From: Clostridiales bacterium
GTDB taxonomy: Bacteria; Bacillota; Clostridia; Christensenellales; UBA1242
Direction: 5' to 3'
Assembly (NCBI GenBank): GCA_015055535.1
Contig: SVIA01000008.1
Span: forward strand, 1-53,756
DNA: 53,756 nucleotides
Shown: in pieces, positions 34,329 to 42,638 of the stretch
How positions within the stretch are numbered: position 1 is the stretch's first letter
Layout: the number at the start of each line of letters is the position of its first letter
Notes under the pieces: model-generated
What the model was told of the DNA's origin: nothing
Databases searched by the model: none
The model's input: the letters and a program-made list of their open reading frames with translations, nothing else
Translations under genes and position numbers: made by a program

Positions 34329-37300
34329 TTATTTTTTATTTTTAAACTTTTTCTTAGCTTTAGCTTCTTGTTTTTCAAGTTTTAATTGTTTTCTATATGC
34401 TTTATATTCTTGAACTAACAATCTTTCTTCTTCTAAAATCATTTCAATTTCTTTTTCAATTTCTAAATATTTATTAATTAATTCATTTCTTCTAGCAATA
34501 TAGCGTTCGTGTCTTAATTGCTTAATTTTAGCTTTAGCTTCAGCTTTTAATTTTCTTGTTTCATCAACAGCTGGTTTTACTGTAATATCTTTATATTTTT
34601 CTTTAACTTTTTCTTCAATTTTTCTATTTTCTACTTTAATTTCTTCTTTTAAAGTTTTAGTGTTTTTGTATTCTTCTTTAGTAGTATCTAGTTCTTTTTG
34701 AATTTCAAGTAATTTTTCTCTTAATGCTTTTAATTTTTCTTCTCTTAAAATTAGTTGTTGTCTTCTTTCATGTTCTTTTACAATTGTTTTTGCTCTATCA
34801 TAATCTCTAACTTTTGTTTTAACAGGCAAGTGAATATTTAAACTTCTAATTAAAGCTCCAACCATAGCAATTAATAATGCTAAAGCAATAATTAGTGTAG
34901 GAATTACTAAAAAGTCGAAGTTTGTAGCGCCTGTAGTTGTTGTTGATGAATTGTTAGAATCTTCTTCAGATGTATTAGTGTCACCAATAATTAAAGTTTT
35001 ATCATCATTTTCTGTTATACTATCTTTAGCTGCAGTAAATTCAGTTTGTTCAATAGAAGAAATGCTTAAATTATCAAAGAATACATAACCTCTTGTTAAA
35101 GCATTTTCATTACCCATACTTAAATTAAATGCAATGTCTGTATCGCTTGTTGCTGAAATAAAGAAAGTATATGTTTCATAGCTAGATCCTGTAACAATTC
35201 CAGTAAAGCTTTGATTAATTCCAGTTAATTCTATTTTAGCTCCAAATGGAATAACTTCATTATTTTCATCGTATTGAGTATTTAATTCTTCTTGATTAGC
35301 ATTTAAAGTTTTAACACTTACTGTAACTTTATAATATTTTCCGCTAGTTAATTTATAAGTTTGTGTTTTTAAAGTATAATAAGCGTCTGTAATATTATGA
35401 ATAGTTAAAACATAAGGACTATTAACATAACCAACATCTAAAGTTGGGTGAGTGCTTACATTTAAAATACCAGTTTCAGCAATTCCTGTTGAAGAATTTA
35501 AATTTCCAGTAAAGTTTAAAGCTTCATAATAATAATTAGTTGTATTATCTGATTTAATATTTAAATCTACTTTAGATAGATCTGTTTTATAAGTTAAGTT
35601 GTTTAAAGTTGCGTTTGTAAATTCTGTTTCTTCAATTGTTTCTAATTTTGCATTATCGATAAATACATAACCTTTATTAGCATTTGTTTCAGTACCAAAA
35701 TTAATTGTTAAATTAGCTGTTTTTTCGTTATTAAATGTTTTTACATAAAATACTACTTCTTTCCAAGTGCTATTAGTTTCAATATTTTTAACTTGACCTA
35801 AAACTTCATTTTCTGTTGAAAGAGTTACGCTAACATTATTATTTATAATGCTTTGAGTATTTATACTAACACTTACTTTATAAAAACTTGCAGTAGAAAG
35901 TGTAAATGTTGAAGTTTTTGCAATTTGATAATCGCTTACTTTGTTTGCTAAAACTAAAACATTGTTATAACTTAATTCTGCGTTTGAGTTATTAACAGAT
36001 ACTGGGTTAACAAAAGGATAGTTTTGTTTATCAAAGTTTGTTTTATTAACATTAATTATGCCATTAAAATTATTTTCATTGTTGTTTGTAATAGTAATAT
36101 CGCTAGCAGCATAAGGGTAAGCGTCTTCAGTATTATTAATAGTAACAAAGTTGAACGCGCCATTTGCAATTGTTGGAGATTCTGTTAAGTTAGAAAAATC
36201 AACTGAATTATTGTTTGTAGTGTTTGCATTTTTATATTCATTACTAGTGATTTCTTCTAAAGTAATATTATCAAACAATGCATAACCTTGAACTAAGTTG
36301 TTTTCGCTTCCTAGTGCTAAAGTTAATTTTGCATAAGAATCTTTAAATACATTCCCGCTAATAGTAAAAGTATAAGTAATCCAATCATTTGTTAAACTAT
36401 TAGATTGTGAACTTGTACTAACAGCAGTAAAGCTTGATGTAGCAGGAGTATAAGTATTATCATTAAATGGATTTTCTTGTGTTAAATATATATTTACACC
36501 ATTAGCAGTAAATGATGATGTTTTTACATCTAAAGAAAGTTTATAATTTTTGTGTTGTTCAATTAAAATGTTATTGCTTTCAAATGCTACAAAGTCTGCT
36601 GAGTTATTGTTGATTAATAAAGCATACTTATTATTTAATCTGTTGGCGTTGCCAGGATTTGTTTCTAATTTGCTATCTTCAGTGTTAAAATAATCTCCAA
36701 TACCAACTATTTTTGCTACGTTATTAACAGTGCTAGCACCAGTTGAACTAGGTAGTTTAGTAAAGTCTGATCCAGTTTCAAAATCACCATTAATAATTCC
36801 GTTTTTAATAGAAACATCTTTACGAGTTAAAGAAATTTCTTTATGTTCTACTTTTACATTGTTTAATTGATTGTAGTATTCACTTTCACTAACAGATTTT
36901 GCACTTAAATTATCAAAGAATACACTACCAGCACTTTTGAAATTGTCTTTAGTTCCAATATATAAACTCAAGTTAACGTTTTCGTCGTTAGAAGCAGTTT
37001 TTACATAGAATCTAAATTCCTTCCAAATACCTTTTGTAGAAATATTTTCAAGTTTGCTTGTTTCAAGTGCATTTAAAGTATCATTACCTAAATATAAACT
37101 TGCAGTGCTTGAAATATCGTTATATTGAGTATAAACATAAGCAGAAATTACGTAGTGACCATTTTTAGATAATGTAAAGTTTGATGAAACATAACCAAAG
37201 CTAGAATTTAAATTTTGGTTATTAATCATTAAAACATAGTTATCTTCAGCAATTTCTGGTTTAGAAGGGTTGAACGTAAGTTTATAATTTTCACTGTTAT

Positions 37301-37571
37301 TTTCGTGAAATTTAGTTGTACTAGTATCTATAACCCCAGAAATAGTATTACCTTTAGTTCCTTCTTCGCTAAATGAATTTGGATTACCAGGTTTTGAACT
37401 ATCAAAACTTGTAAAATTAGAGTTTGATATAGTAATTTCAGTTTCTTCTGCATATAAAGGTTTATTAAAGTTTAAAAAACTAAATGCCATAAAAAAAGTA
37501 GGCATAGTAAACATTAAAACTAAAAAAGCTATAAACATTAAATTTTTAATTGTAAATTTTCTTTGTAACAT
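34329..37571 (-). CDS. Receptor-like surface protein: CBM-like repeats, TM helix, cytoplasmic coiled coil
   Basis: The 1080-residue protein starts with a long signal region (MFIAFLVLMFTMPTFFMAFS, likely cut near LYAEETE). Four units of about 200 residues follow, each ending in a jelly-roll-like strand: GSVFFDNLSAKSV, GYALFDNITLEEI, GYVFIDNAKLETI and GYVFFDNLSISSI. They resemble CBM4/9-type carbohydrate-binding folds. A Ser/Thr/Asn linker leads to one membrane helix (VIPTLIIALALLIAMVGAL, about residues 892-910). The last 169 residues are a strongly charged coiled coil that must be cytoplasmic. No kinase or enzyme motif is seen. An AAGGAAG site precedes the ATG. Confidence 0.85.
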   Translation of the reverse strand: MLQRKFTIKNLMFIAFLVLMFTMPTFFMAFSFLNFNKPLYAEETEITISNSNFTSFDSSKPGNPNSFSEEGTKGNTISGVIDTSTTKFHENNSENYKLTFNPSKPEIAEDNYVLMINNQNLNSSFGYVSSNFTLSKNGHYVISAYVYTQYNDISSTASLYLGNDTLNALETSKLENISTKGIWKEFRFYVKTASNDENVNLSLYIGTKDNFKSAGSVFFDNLSAKSVSESEYYNQLNNVKVEHKEISLTRKDVSIKNGIINGDFETGSDFTKLPSSTGASTVNNVAKIVGIGDYFNTEDSKLETNPGNANRLNNKYALLINNNSADFVAFESNNILIEQHKNYKLSLDVKTSSFTANGVNIYLTQENPFNDNTYTPATSSFTAVSTSSQSNSLTNDWITYTFTISGNVFKDSYAKLTLALGSENNLVQGYALFDNITLEEITSNEYKNANTTNNNSVDFSNLTESPTIANGAFNFVTINNTEDAYPYAASDITITNNNENNFNGIINVNKTNFDKQNYPFVNPVSVNNSNAELSYNNVLVLANKVSDYQIAKTSTFTLSTASFYKVSVSINTQSIINNNVSVTLSTENEVLGQVKNIETNSTWKEVVFYVKTFNNEKTANLTINFGTETNANKGYVFIDNAKLETIEETEFTNATLNNLTYKTDLSKVDLNIKSDNTTNYYYEALNFTGNLNSSTGIAETGILNVSTHPTLDVGYVNSPYVLTIHNITDAYYTLKTQTYKLTSGKYYKVTVSVKTLNANQEELNTQYDENNEVIPFGAKIELTGINQSFTGIVTGSSYETYTFFISATSDTDIAFNLSMGNENALTRGYVFFDNLSISSIEQTEFTAAKDSITENDDKTLIIGDTNTSEEDSNNSSTTTTGATNFDFLVIPTLIIALALLIAMVGALIRSLNIHLPVKTKVRDYDRAKTIVKEHERRQQLILREEKLKALREKLLEIQKELDTTKEEYKNTKTLKEEIKVENRKIEEKVKEKYKDITVKPAVDETRKLKAEAKAKIKQLRHERYIARRNELINKYLEIEKEIEMILEEERLLVQEYKAYRKQLKLEKQEAKAKKKFKNKK

Positions 37572-37609
37572 AATAACTTCCTTTTATTTCTATATTTATT
37601 AACTTATTA

Positions 37610-37638
37610 AGTATATTATAAATACAATTTTTTTGCAA
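37610..37638 (-). promoter_or_regulatory. Promoter of the receptor-like gene
   Basis: On the minus strand TTGCAA (37638-37633) and TATACT (37615-37610) are separated by 17 bp. Confidence 0.7.
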
Positions 37639-37692
37639 ACATTTTTTGCATAAAAAACTTATAAAATTTTATTTTTTGTTAAATATTTTTAT

Positions 37693-38067
37693 ATGCAAGC
37701 ATTTAAGTCTAAAAAGTTTAAAATAATTATAAGTTTACTTGGTGGTGTTTTTGTTGGTTTTTTAAATGGTTTTTTTGGTGGTGGAGGAGGAATGGTTGTT
37801 GTTCCGCTTTTAATATTTTTATTGGGTTTAAAAGAAAAACAAGCGCATGCAACAGCTATCTTTTGCATTTTACCATTAAGTATTACCAGTTCAATAATTT
37901 ATATAACACAAGCGAATTTGAATTTAAATAATTTACTTTTTGTATCAATAGGTGTTATTGTTGGGGGAATAATAGGTTCGCTTATTTTAAAAAAAATAAA
38001 CAACAAAGTTCTTAGAGTTATTTTTGCTTTAATAATGATTATTGCTGGCGTTAAACTAATGTTTTAG
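37693..38067 (+). CDS. TSUP (TauE/SafE) permease, N-terminal half
   Basis: The 124-residue membrane protein matches one half of the TSUP anion-exporter family: GGVFVGFLNGFFGGGGGMVV, LKEKQAHATAIFCILPLS and a last helix ending VIFALIMIIAGVKLMF. Full TSUP proteins have about 250 residues with two such repeats. The second half is the next gene, 8 bp on. Function would need both. Substrates in the family are sulfite, sulfoacetate or other organosulfur anions. No clear ribosome site precedes the ATG. Confidence 0.88.
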   Translation: MQAFKSKKFKIIISLLGGVFVGFLNGFFGGGGGMVVVPLLIFLLGLKEKQAHATAIFCILPLSITSSIIYITQANLNLNNLLFVSIGVIVGGIIGSLILKKINNKVLRVIFALIMIIAGVKLMF

Positions 38068-38075
38068 GTATTGTT

Positions 38076-38456
38076 ATGGAAATTTTTTTATTAATTTTAT
38101 TCGGATTACTTGGGGGAATTCTTGGTGGAATGGGTATGGGCGGAGGAACGTTATTAATTCCACTTCTAACTATTTTTGCTAAAATTAGTCAAATAGAAAG
38201 TCAAGCAATTAATTTAATTGCTTTTATTCCTATGGCAATAATTGCGCTAATTATTCACACTAAAAATAAACTGGTAAATTTTAAAGTGTCAATTCCACTA
38301 GTTATAACAGGTGTAATATTTTCAGTTCTTGGGTCTATGCTTGCAAACTCACTAAACGCCTTAACTTTAAAAGTTTTATTTGGAATATTTTTGGTGGCTT
38401 TGGGTTTATTTCAAATAGGAAGTTTGTTTTTTTTCAAAAAAGATGAAAAGCAATAG
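38076..38456 (+). CDS. TSUP (TauE/SafE) permease, C-terminal half
   Basis: The 126-residue membrane protein is the second TSUP repeat: GLLGGILGGMGMGGGTLLIP, SQAINLIAFIPMAIIAL and a final helix with LKVLFGIFLVALGLFQIGS. It is a paralogue of the preceding gene and presumably forms a heterodimer with it. Its 3' end overlaps the RnfC-like gene by 14 bp, so the three genes are cotranscribed. Confidence 0.88.
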   Translation: MEIFLLILFGLLGGILGGMGMGGGTLLIPLLTIFAKISQIESQAINLIAFIPMAIIALIIHTKNKLVNFKVSIPLVITGVIFSVLGSMLANSLNALTLKVLFGIFLVALGLFQIGSLFFFKKDEKQ

Positions 38457-39609
38457 ATTTTTTTATAAATATTTGCTAAAATATAATGTGATTAAATTTA
38501 AAAAGATAAAAAATGAAATTAAAGATTATAAAATAACGAAGTTTGAAAATCCAAAATCAATAAAAATTTCATCTTTAATAGTTGAAAATGAAAGGCCATT
38601 TGATATTTTGATAAAAAGTGGTGATTATGTAAAAATTAATCAACCAATTTTAGAAAATGAAGTTGGTCAAAAAATATTGTCTTCTATTAGCGGAAAAATT
38701 GTAAATGTTGGACTTGAAAATAATTTAAAAAATGAACTTACATATACAATTCAAATAGAAAATGATTTTAAAAATGAAAGTATAAAATTAAGTAAATTAA
38801 CAATTAAGAACAAATTAAATTTTATAAATATTTTAAAAGATTTTGGTTTAGTTAGTAAAGATTTTTTATTATATAAATTTTTTGAAAGCTTAACTCAAAC
38901 ATTGTATGTTAATGCATATGATGATTTTTTCATTTATAATAATTTTTCACTTCTTTTAAATTTTAAAAAAGAAATATTAATATCTTTGAATAAAATTAAA
39001 AAGTTGTTTAACATAACAAAAATTGTATTTTATACGAGTAAAAATAATGAAAAAATTGTTAAAGAAATAAAAAATAATGAAGATAAAATAAAACTAAAAA
39101 AACCTTCAAAAAACGCTATAAATTTAGAAGATTTATTAAATATTTATTATGCTTTAAAAGGTGAAAACAAACAATTTTCAATAGTTTCTGTAACAGGACA
39201 AGCATTAAATGAAAGCAAGGTTTTAATGATAAAAAGAGGAACAAACATAGAAGAAATAGTTGAATTTTTGGGTGGTTTTAAACAAAATATAGAAGAAATA
39301 GAAAACTATAAATATACTTGTATGCTTGCTTATAACGATGAATTGACACTTAAAGAAAAAATTAAAAAATGTAAGGATCAAAACGACAAAGAAAAACTTA
39401 TAAAACTATTTAGTGAAAAACAAAAAGAAGCCGAAATAAATTTATATTCTAAAAGGGAAGATTATTACAAAAAATATTTAAATTGCTTAGCTGCTTGTTT
39501 TATAAGTGAAAGCAAAATAAAATATACAATTAAAGATTTTAATAACCATATTTTGAATAATATTTATGGTATTCATATGTTAAATAATGAACAATTTAAA
39601 AAAAAATAA
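38443..39609 (+). CDS. Degenerate RnfC-like protein
   Basis: The 388-residue protein shows the outline of RnfC, the peripheral NADH-binding subunit of Rnf. Residues 50-92 match the barrel-sandwich part (RPFDILIKSGDYVKINQPIL, then SSISGKIVNVG), and 246-279 match the SLBB domain (SVTGQALNESKVLMIKRGT with EEIVEFLGGF). Missing are the Gly-rich FMN/NADH site, the GAECEP motif and the two CxxCxxC 4Fe-4S motifs. The C terminus is a charged helix. It cannot be a working RnfC as read; a structural or SLBB ligand-binding role is possible. It is coupled to the TSUP pair. Confidence 0.7.
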   Translation: MKSNRFFYKYLLKYNVIKFKKIKNEIKDYKITKFENPKSIKISSLIVENERPFDILIKSGDYVKINQPILENEVGQKILSSISGKIVNVGLENNLKNELTYTIQIENDFKNESIKLSKLTIKNKLNFINILKDFGLVSKDFLLYKFFESLTQTLYVNAYDDFFIYNNFSLLLNFKKEILISLNKIKKLFNITKIVFYTSKNNEKIVKEIKNNEDKIKLKKPSKNAINLEDLLNIYYALKGENKQFSIVSVTGQALNESKVLMIKRGTNIEEIVEFLGGFKQNIEEIENYKYTCMLAYNDELTLKEKIKKCKDQNDKEKLIKLFSEKQKEAEINLYSKREDYYKKYLNCLAACFISESKIKYTIKDFNNHILNNIYGIHMLNNEQFKKK

Positions 39610-39617
39610 AAAAAAGA

Positions 39618-39645
39618 TTGAATATTTTTTTATTTGTGATATAAT
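39618..39645 (+). promoter_or_regulatory. Promoter of the small Fe-S protein gene
   Basis: TTGAAT at 39618-39623, 16-bp spacer, TATAAT at 39640-39645 with TGA extension; the same arrangement as at 23559-23586. Confidence 0.8.
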
Positions 39646-39672
39646 ATTAAAGATTTTATGGAGAAAGGTGTT

Positions 39673-39849
39673 ATGAAAGATAAAATTGAAGAAGTAAAAT
39701 GTTTGTTGGGTGGATTTAATTGTGGAGCTTGTGGCTATGATAATTGTAAAGAATTAGCAATAGCTATTGTAAATAAAAAAGCAAGTCCAGAAGAATGTTT
39801 ACCAATAGATGAAGAGAATATTGATACTATTAAAAATTTACTAAAATAA
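39673..39849 (+). CDS. Small 4Fe-4S protein (RnfB N-terminal-like)
   Basis: The 58-residue product is little more than one Fe-S motif: VKCLLGGFNCGACGYDNCKE and a later Cys in SPEECLPID. This is the 4Fe-4S domain found after the membrane anchor of RnfB and in related redox proteins. No membrane anchor or ferredoxin domain follows. The ATG at 39673 is preferred over 39658 because GGAGAAAGG lies just before it. The product probably carries a cluster; its partner may be the RnfC-like protein upstream. Confidence 0.8.
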   Translation: MKDKIEEVKCLLGGFNCGACGYDNCKELAIAIVNKKASPEECLPIDEENIDTIKNLLK

Positions 39850-39860
39850 AAGGAAAAATT

Positions 39861-41375
39861 ATGAAAAATATTGCAATTATAGAATTAGATGTTTTAAATA
39901 TTAAACTTACAATCGCAAGTGTGGTTAAACAAAATTCAGTTGTTGTTTTAGAACAAGTAAATGAAGCTATAAATTTTGTTTCAGATATTCAAGAAGATGA
40001 AATTATTAAAACTCAAAAAATTAACGAAACAATAGAAGTTTGCCAAAGCTTTAAAAGCTTGTGTGAAAGTTATGAGGTTAGTGAAATTACATGTTTAGCT
40101 AATCGTAGTTTTTATAATGTTAAAAACGAAGTTAGTTTGTTTGAACAAGTTTATGCTAAATGTGGTTTAAAATTTAGAGAAATGACAGAAGACGAAGAAA
40201 TAAATAGTTTTTATTATTCGGTAATAAATAGTATTGATGTTTCTCGTGGATTATTATTTGTTGTTAACACAAATGACACTGTAATTTTAAATTTTAGTAA
40301 ACGTAGTATTTTTGAAAAAACAATTGTTCCTTTTGGAACTTTAAATGTTTTAGAAAAGTTAGATTTAGAAAATAAAGCACCTAGTGAAATGCTTCCAAAA
40401 GTTACTGAGTTTTTTAAAGAAGAATTAAACAAAGTAGAATGGCTAAAAGCTGTTGAACCAGAAATTTCTGTTGTTGGTATGGAAAAATACTTTTTAAGTA
40501 TTTGTAAATTAACTAGAAAGCTAACAAAATATCCTTTAGAAATAGAAAATATGTATTCACTAAGTAAGGCAGATTTTGATACTACTTATAATTTTGTTGC
40601 TGGTTTAGATATAGATAAAACTAAAAAAATTAAAGGTATTTCTCAAGATAGGGCAGATTTATTTGCTTGTTCTTTTGCTATTTATAAAGCTATATTTGAA
40701 GTTTTAAATATTTCAAATATGTTTGCTAGTAAACCAGGTTTTAGCGAAGGACAATTAAACTTTTTAGCAAATCCAAGTATGACTGATAAACCTTATCCAG
40801 ATATTTTAGGAAATTCTTTAGATTTAATTAATGAATATTATACACAAAAACCAAATAACATTGAACATGTTTATTATTTAAGTGTAATTTTATATAAGCA
40901 ATTAAAAGTTTTACACAAATTACCTAGAACATATGTTAAAGCGTTAAGAATTGCCGCAAATTTATATAATTGCGGAGCAAGAATAAATTCTTATGAAAAT
41001 AACAAGTGTGCTTATAACATTATTTTAAATTCTTATATTATGGGTGCTAGTCATAAAGATATCGTTTTAGGTGCGTTTATTATGCTATGTACAAAATTAG
41101 ATGATTTTAATTTAACTGAATGGATTAAATATAAAAATTTACTTACTGAAGAAGATATAGATGCAGTTAAAAAACTAGCAGTTATTGTAAACTTGGCAGC
41201 AAGTTTAGATAGATTTAGCAAAAAGAAAATTACAGACATTACTTGTGATATTTTGGGAGATTCTATTATAATTAAAACACAAAGCGAAGTTCCATCACCA
41301 TTAGAAATAAGAGAGGGTATGAAAAACGAACTTGACTTTAGAAAAGTATTTAAAAAGAATTTAGAACTTTTATAA
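39861..41375 (+). CDS. Ppx/GppA-HD family protein, probable pseudoenzyme
   Basis: The 504-residue product follows the Ppx/GppA layout: two actin-like ASKHA domains (about residues 1-300, with ISQDRADLFACSFAIYKAIF and FASKPGFSEGQLN in the expected places) and an HD-like helical domain (330-500). Key sites are changed. The first phosphate loop reads ELDVLNIKLTI instead of IDIGSNSxRL, the DxGGGSxE segment is NTNDT, and the HD pair is YN (369-370), with a lost His near 383. H336 and DEE (111-113) remain. A binding rather than hydrolytic role seems likely. It follows the Fe-S gene by 11 bp. Confidence 0.78.
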   Translation: MKNIAIIELDVLNIKLTIASVVKQNSVVVLEQVNEAINFVSDIQEDEIIKTQKINETIEVCQSFKSLCESYEVSEITCLANRSFYNVKNEVSLFEQVYAKCGLKFREMTEDEEINSFYYSVINSIDVSRGLLFVVNTNDTVILNFSKRSIFEKTIVPFGTLNVLEKLDLENKAPSEMLPKVTEFFKEELNKVEWLKAVEPEISVVGMEKYFLSICKLTRKLTKYPLEIENMYSLSKADFDTTYNFVAGLDIDKTKKIKGISQDRADLFACSFAIYKAIFEVLNISNMFASKPGFSEGQLNFLANPSMTDKPYPDILGNSLDLINEYYTQKPNNIEHVYYLSVILYKQLKVLHKLPRTYVKALRIAANLYNCGARINSYENNKCAYNIILNSYIMGASHKDIVLGAFIMLCTKLDDFNLTEWIKYKNLLTEEDIDAVKKLAVIVNLAASLDRFSKKKITDITCDILGDSIIIKTQSEVPSPLEIREGMKNELDFRKVFKKNLELL

Positions 41376-41381
41376 AAAATT

Positions 41382-41407
41382 AAGTGGGCATGAGCCCACT
41401 TTTTATT
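41382..41407 (+). terminator. Terminator of the Ppx/GppA-like gene
   Basis: AAGTGGGC and GCCCACTT pair around ATGA with a T tract. Confidence 0.92.
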
Positions 41408-41456
41408 TTTAAGTTTTGTTTTATTTTTTTTTGCTAATTTATAATTAAATTTGGTA

Positions 41457-41485
41457 TTGACAAAGAAGCCATTGTTTGTTATAAT
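41457..41485 (+). promoter_or_regulatory. Promoter of the paralogue pair
   Basis: TTGACA at 41457-41462, 17-bp spacer, TATAAT at 41480-41485: a perfect consensus promoter. Confidence 0.92.
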
Positions 41486-41510
41486 GCTAACTATTAAGGA
41501 GATTTTTATT

Positions 41511-41987
41511 ATGATAGATATGAATGGTATTATTAAAGTAGAAGATGTTCAAGAATTTTTAGATGCTTTGGGATATAAATGGGATAAAACAGTTCGTTTT
41601 GGTAAAAAATGTAAACCTGCAACTAAATTTTCAGATTTAGGAACCTTTTTTATCGATTTAAATATTCAAAAAGACGGCGAAAAACTTAGTTTTATAATTA
41701 ATGATGTTAATTTTGTTGTGTTGCAAGGTAAAATTACAAAACAAACAAACTATAATAGTAAATGGAAAGAATTCTTGTTTAAAAAATATGGAAAAGCTTA
41801 TTCTGAAGCTGTTTTAAACAATTGGCAAGAAGAAACAGACAAGGTTGTTGATGAATTAATTGCTGAAATAAAAGTCTTAGAAGAAATGATTGAAAAAAAG
41901 AAAAATATTATTAAAAAAACATTTGATGGCAACAAAGAAATGATAGAAACTATGAAAAAATTAGAAAAAAATGATAAAACATTTTAG
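41511..41987 (+). CDS. Unknown protein, first of a tandem paralogue pair
   Basis: I do not recognise this 158-residue cytoplasmic protein. The N-terminal part MNGIIKVEDVQEFLDALGYK with WDKT is shared with the next gene, followed by a beta-rich middle (FSDLGTFFIDLNIQ) and a charged C-terminal helix. The ATG at 41511 follows AAGGAG by 11 bp; the longer frame starts inside the promoter. It is the first gene of a two-gene operon with a perfect promoter. Confidence 0.78.
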   Translation: MIDMNGIIKVEDVQEFLDALGYKWDKTVRFGKKCKPATKFSDLGTFFIDLNIQKDGEKLSFIINDVNFVVLQGKITKQTNYNSKWKEFLFKKYGKAYSEAVLNNWQEETDKVVDELIAEIKVLEEMIEKKKNIIKKTFDGNKEMIETMKKLEKNDKTF

Positions 41988-41995
41988 GTGAAATT

Positions 41996-42526
41996 ATGAA
42001 AAAAATAGGTATGGATACTATAATTAAAGTTGAAGATGTACAAGATTTCTTGTCGCTATGTGGATATAAATGGGATAAAACTTTTGTTACTAAAAAAGGC
42101 GAAACAAAAACTGCTGAAAAGTATTCAGATGTATCAACATCATTTTCTATAAATTTAAATATTGGTAATAGTGTTACACAATCTTTTATGATTAGTGACA
42201 CCGAGTTTATAGCTATGAGTAAAGATATTAAGTCATCAAAAAATTTATCATCAAAATGGCAAAAATATTTATATAGAAAGCATGAAAAAACCTATACAAG
42301 TGCAGTTGTTGATTACTGGAATAATGCAACAGAACAATATGTAAGGGAAAAACTAGCTGAAATGGAAGAACATCCAGAAGATAAAATTTTAATAGAATTA
42401 AGAATTAAAGAAGCTTATAAAGCACAAAAAGAAATAATAGAAAGCATGAAAGAATTAGAAGAATCTGAAGATAAAAAAAATAAACCATACGTTGATGGTG
42501 ATTATAATTTTGATGTGGGAATGTAA
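41996..42526 (+). CDS. Unknown protein, second of a tandem paralogue pair
   Basis: The 176-residue product is a diverged copy of its neighbour: MDTIIKVEDVQDFLSLCGYK with WDKT, then YSDVSTSFSINLNIGNS, SSKWQKYLYRKHEKTY against the partner's SKWKEFLFKKYGKAY, and a long charged helix. This suggests an old tandem duplication. No catalytic residue pattern stands out. It starts 8 bp after the first gene, and its stop codon lies in the loop of the operon terminator. Confidence 0.78.
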   Translation: MKKIGMDTIIKVEDVQDFLSLCGYKWDKTFVTKKGETKTAEKYSDVSTSFSINLNIGNSVTQSFMISDTEFIAMSKDIKSSKNLSSKWQKYLYRKHEKTYTSAVVDYWNNATEQYVREKLAEMEEHPEDKILIELRIKEAYKAQKEIIESMKELEESEDKKNKPYVDGDYNFDVGM

Positions 42527-42539
42527 ACCCACATTTTTT
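42513..42539 (+). terminator. Terminator overlapping the end of the paralogue gene
   Basis: ATGTGGG (42513-42519) pairs with CCCACAT (42528-42534), then T residues. The 5' arm encodes the last codons and the stop is in the loop. Confidence 0.88.
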
Positions 42540-42587
42540 AATTATGTGATAATATGCTAAGGTTTTTTTAAAACTTTTTTAATTAAT

Positions 42588-42616
42588 TTGCTTTATTTTA
42601 TTATTTATTATATACT
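42588..42616 (+). promoter_or_regulatory. pnp promoter
   Basis: TTGCTT at 42588-42593, 17-bp spacer, TATACT at 42611-42616. Confidence 0.75.
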
Positions 42617-42638
42617 TATTAGGTTAAAAGGAGATTTT

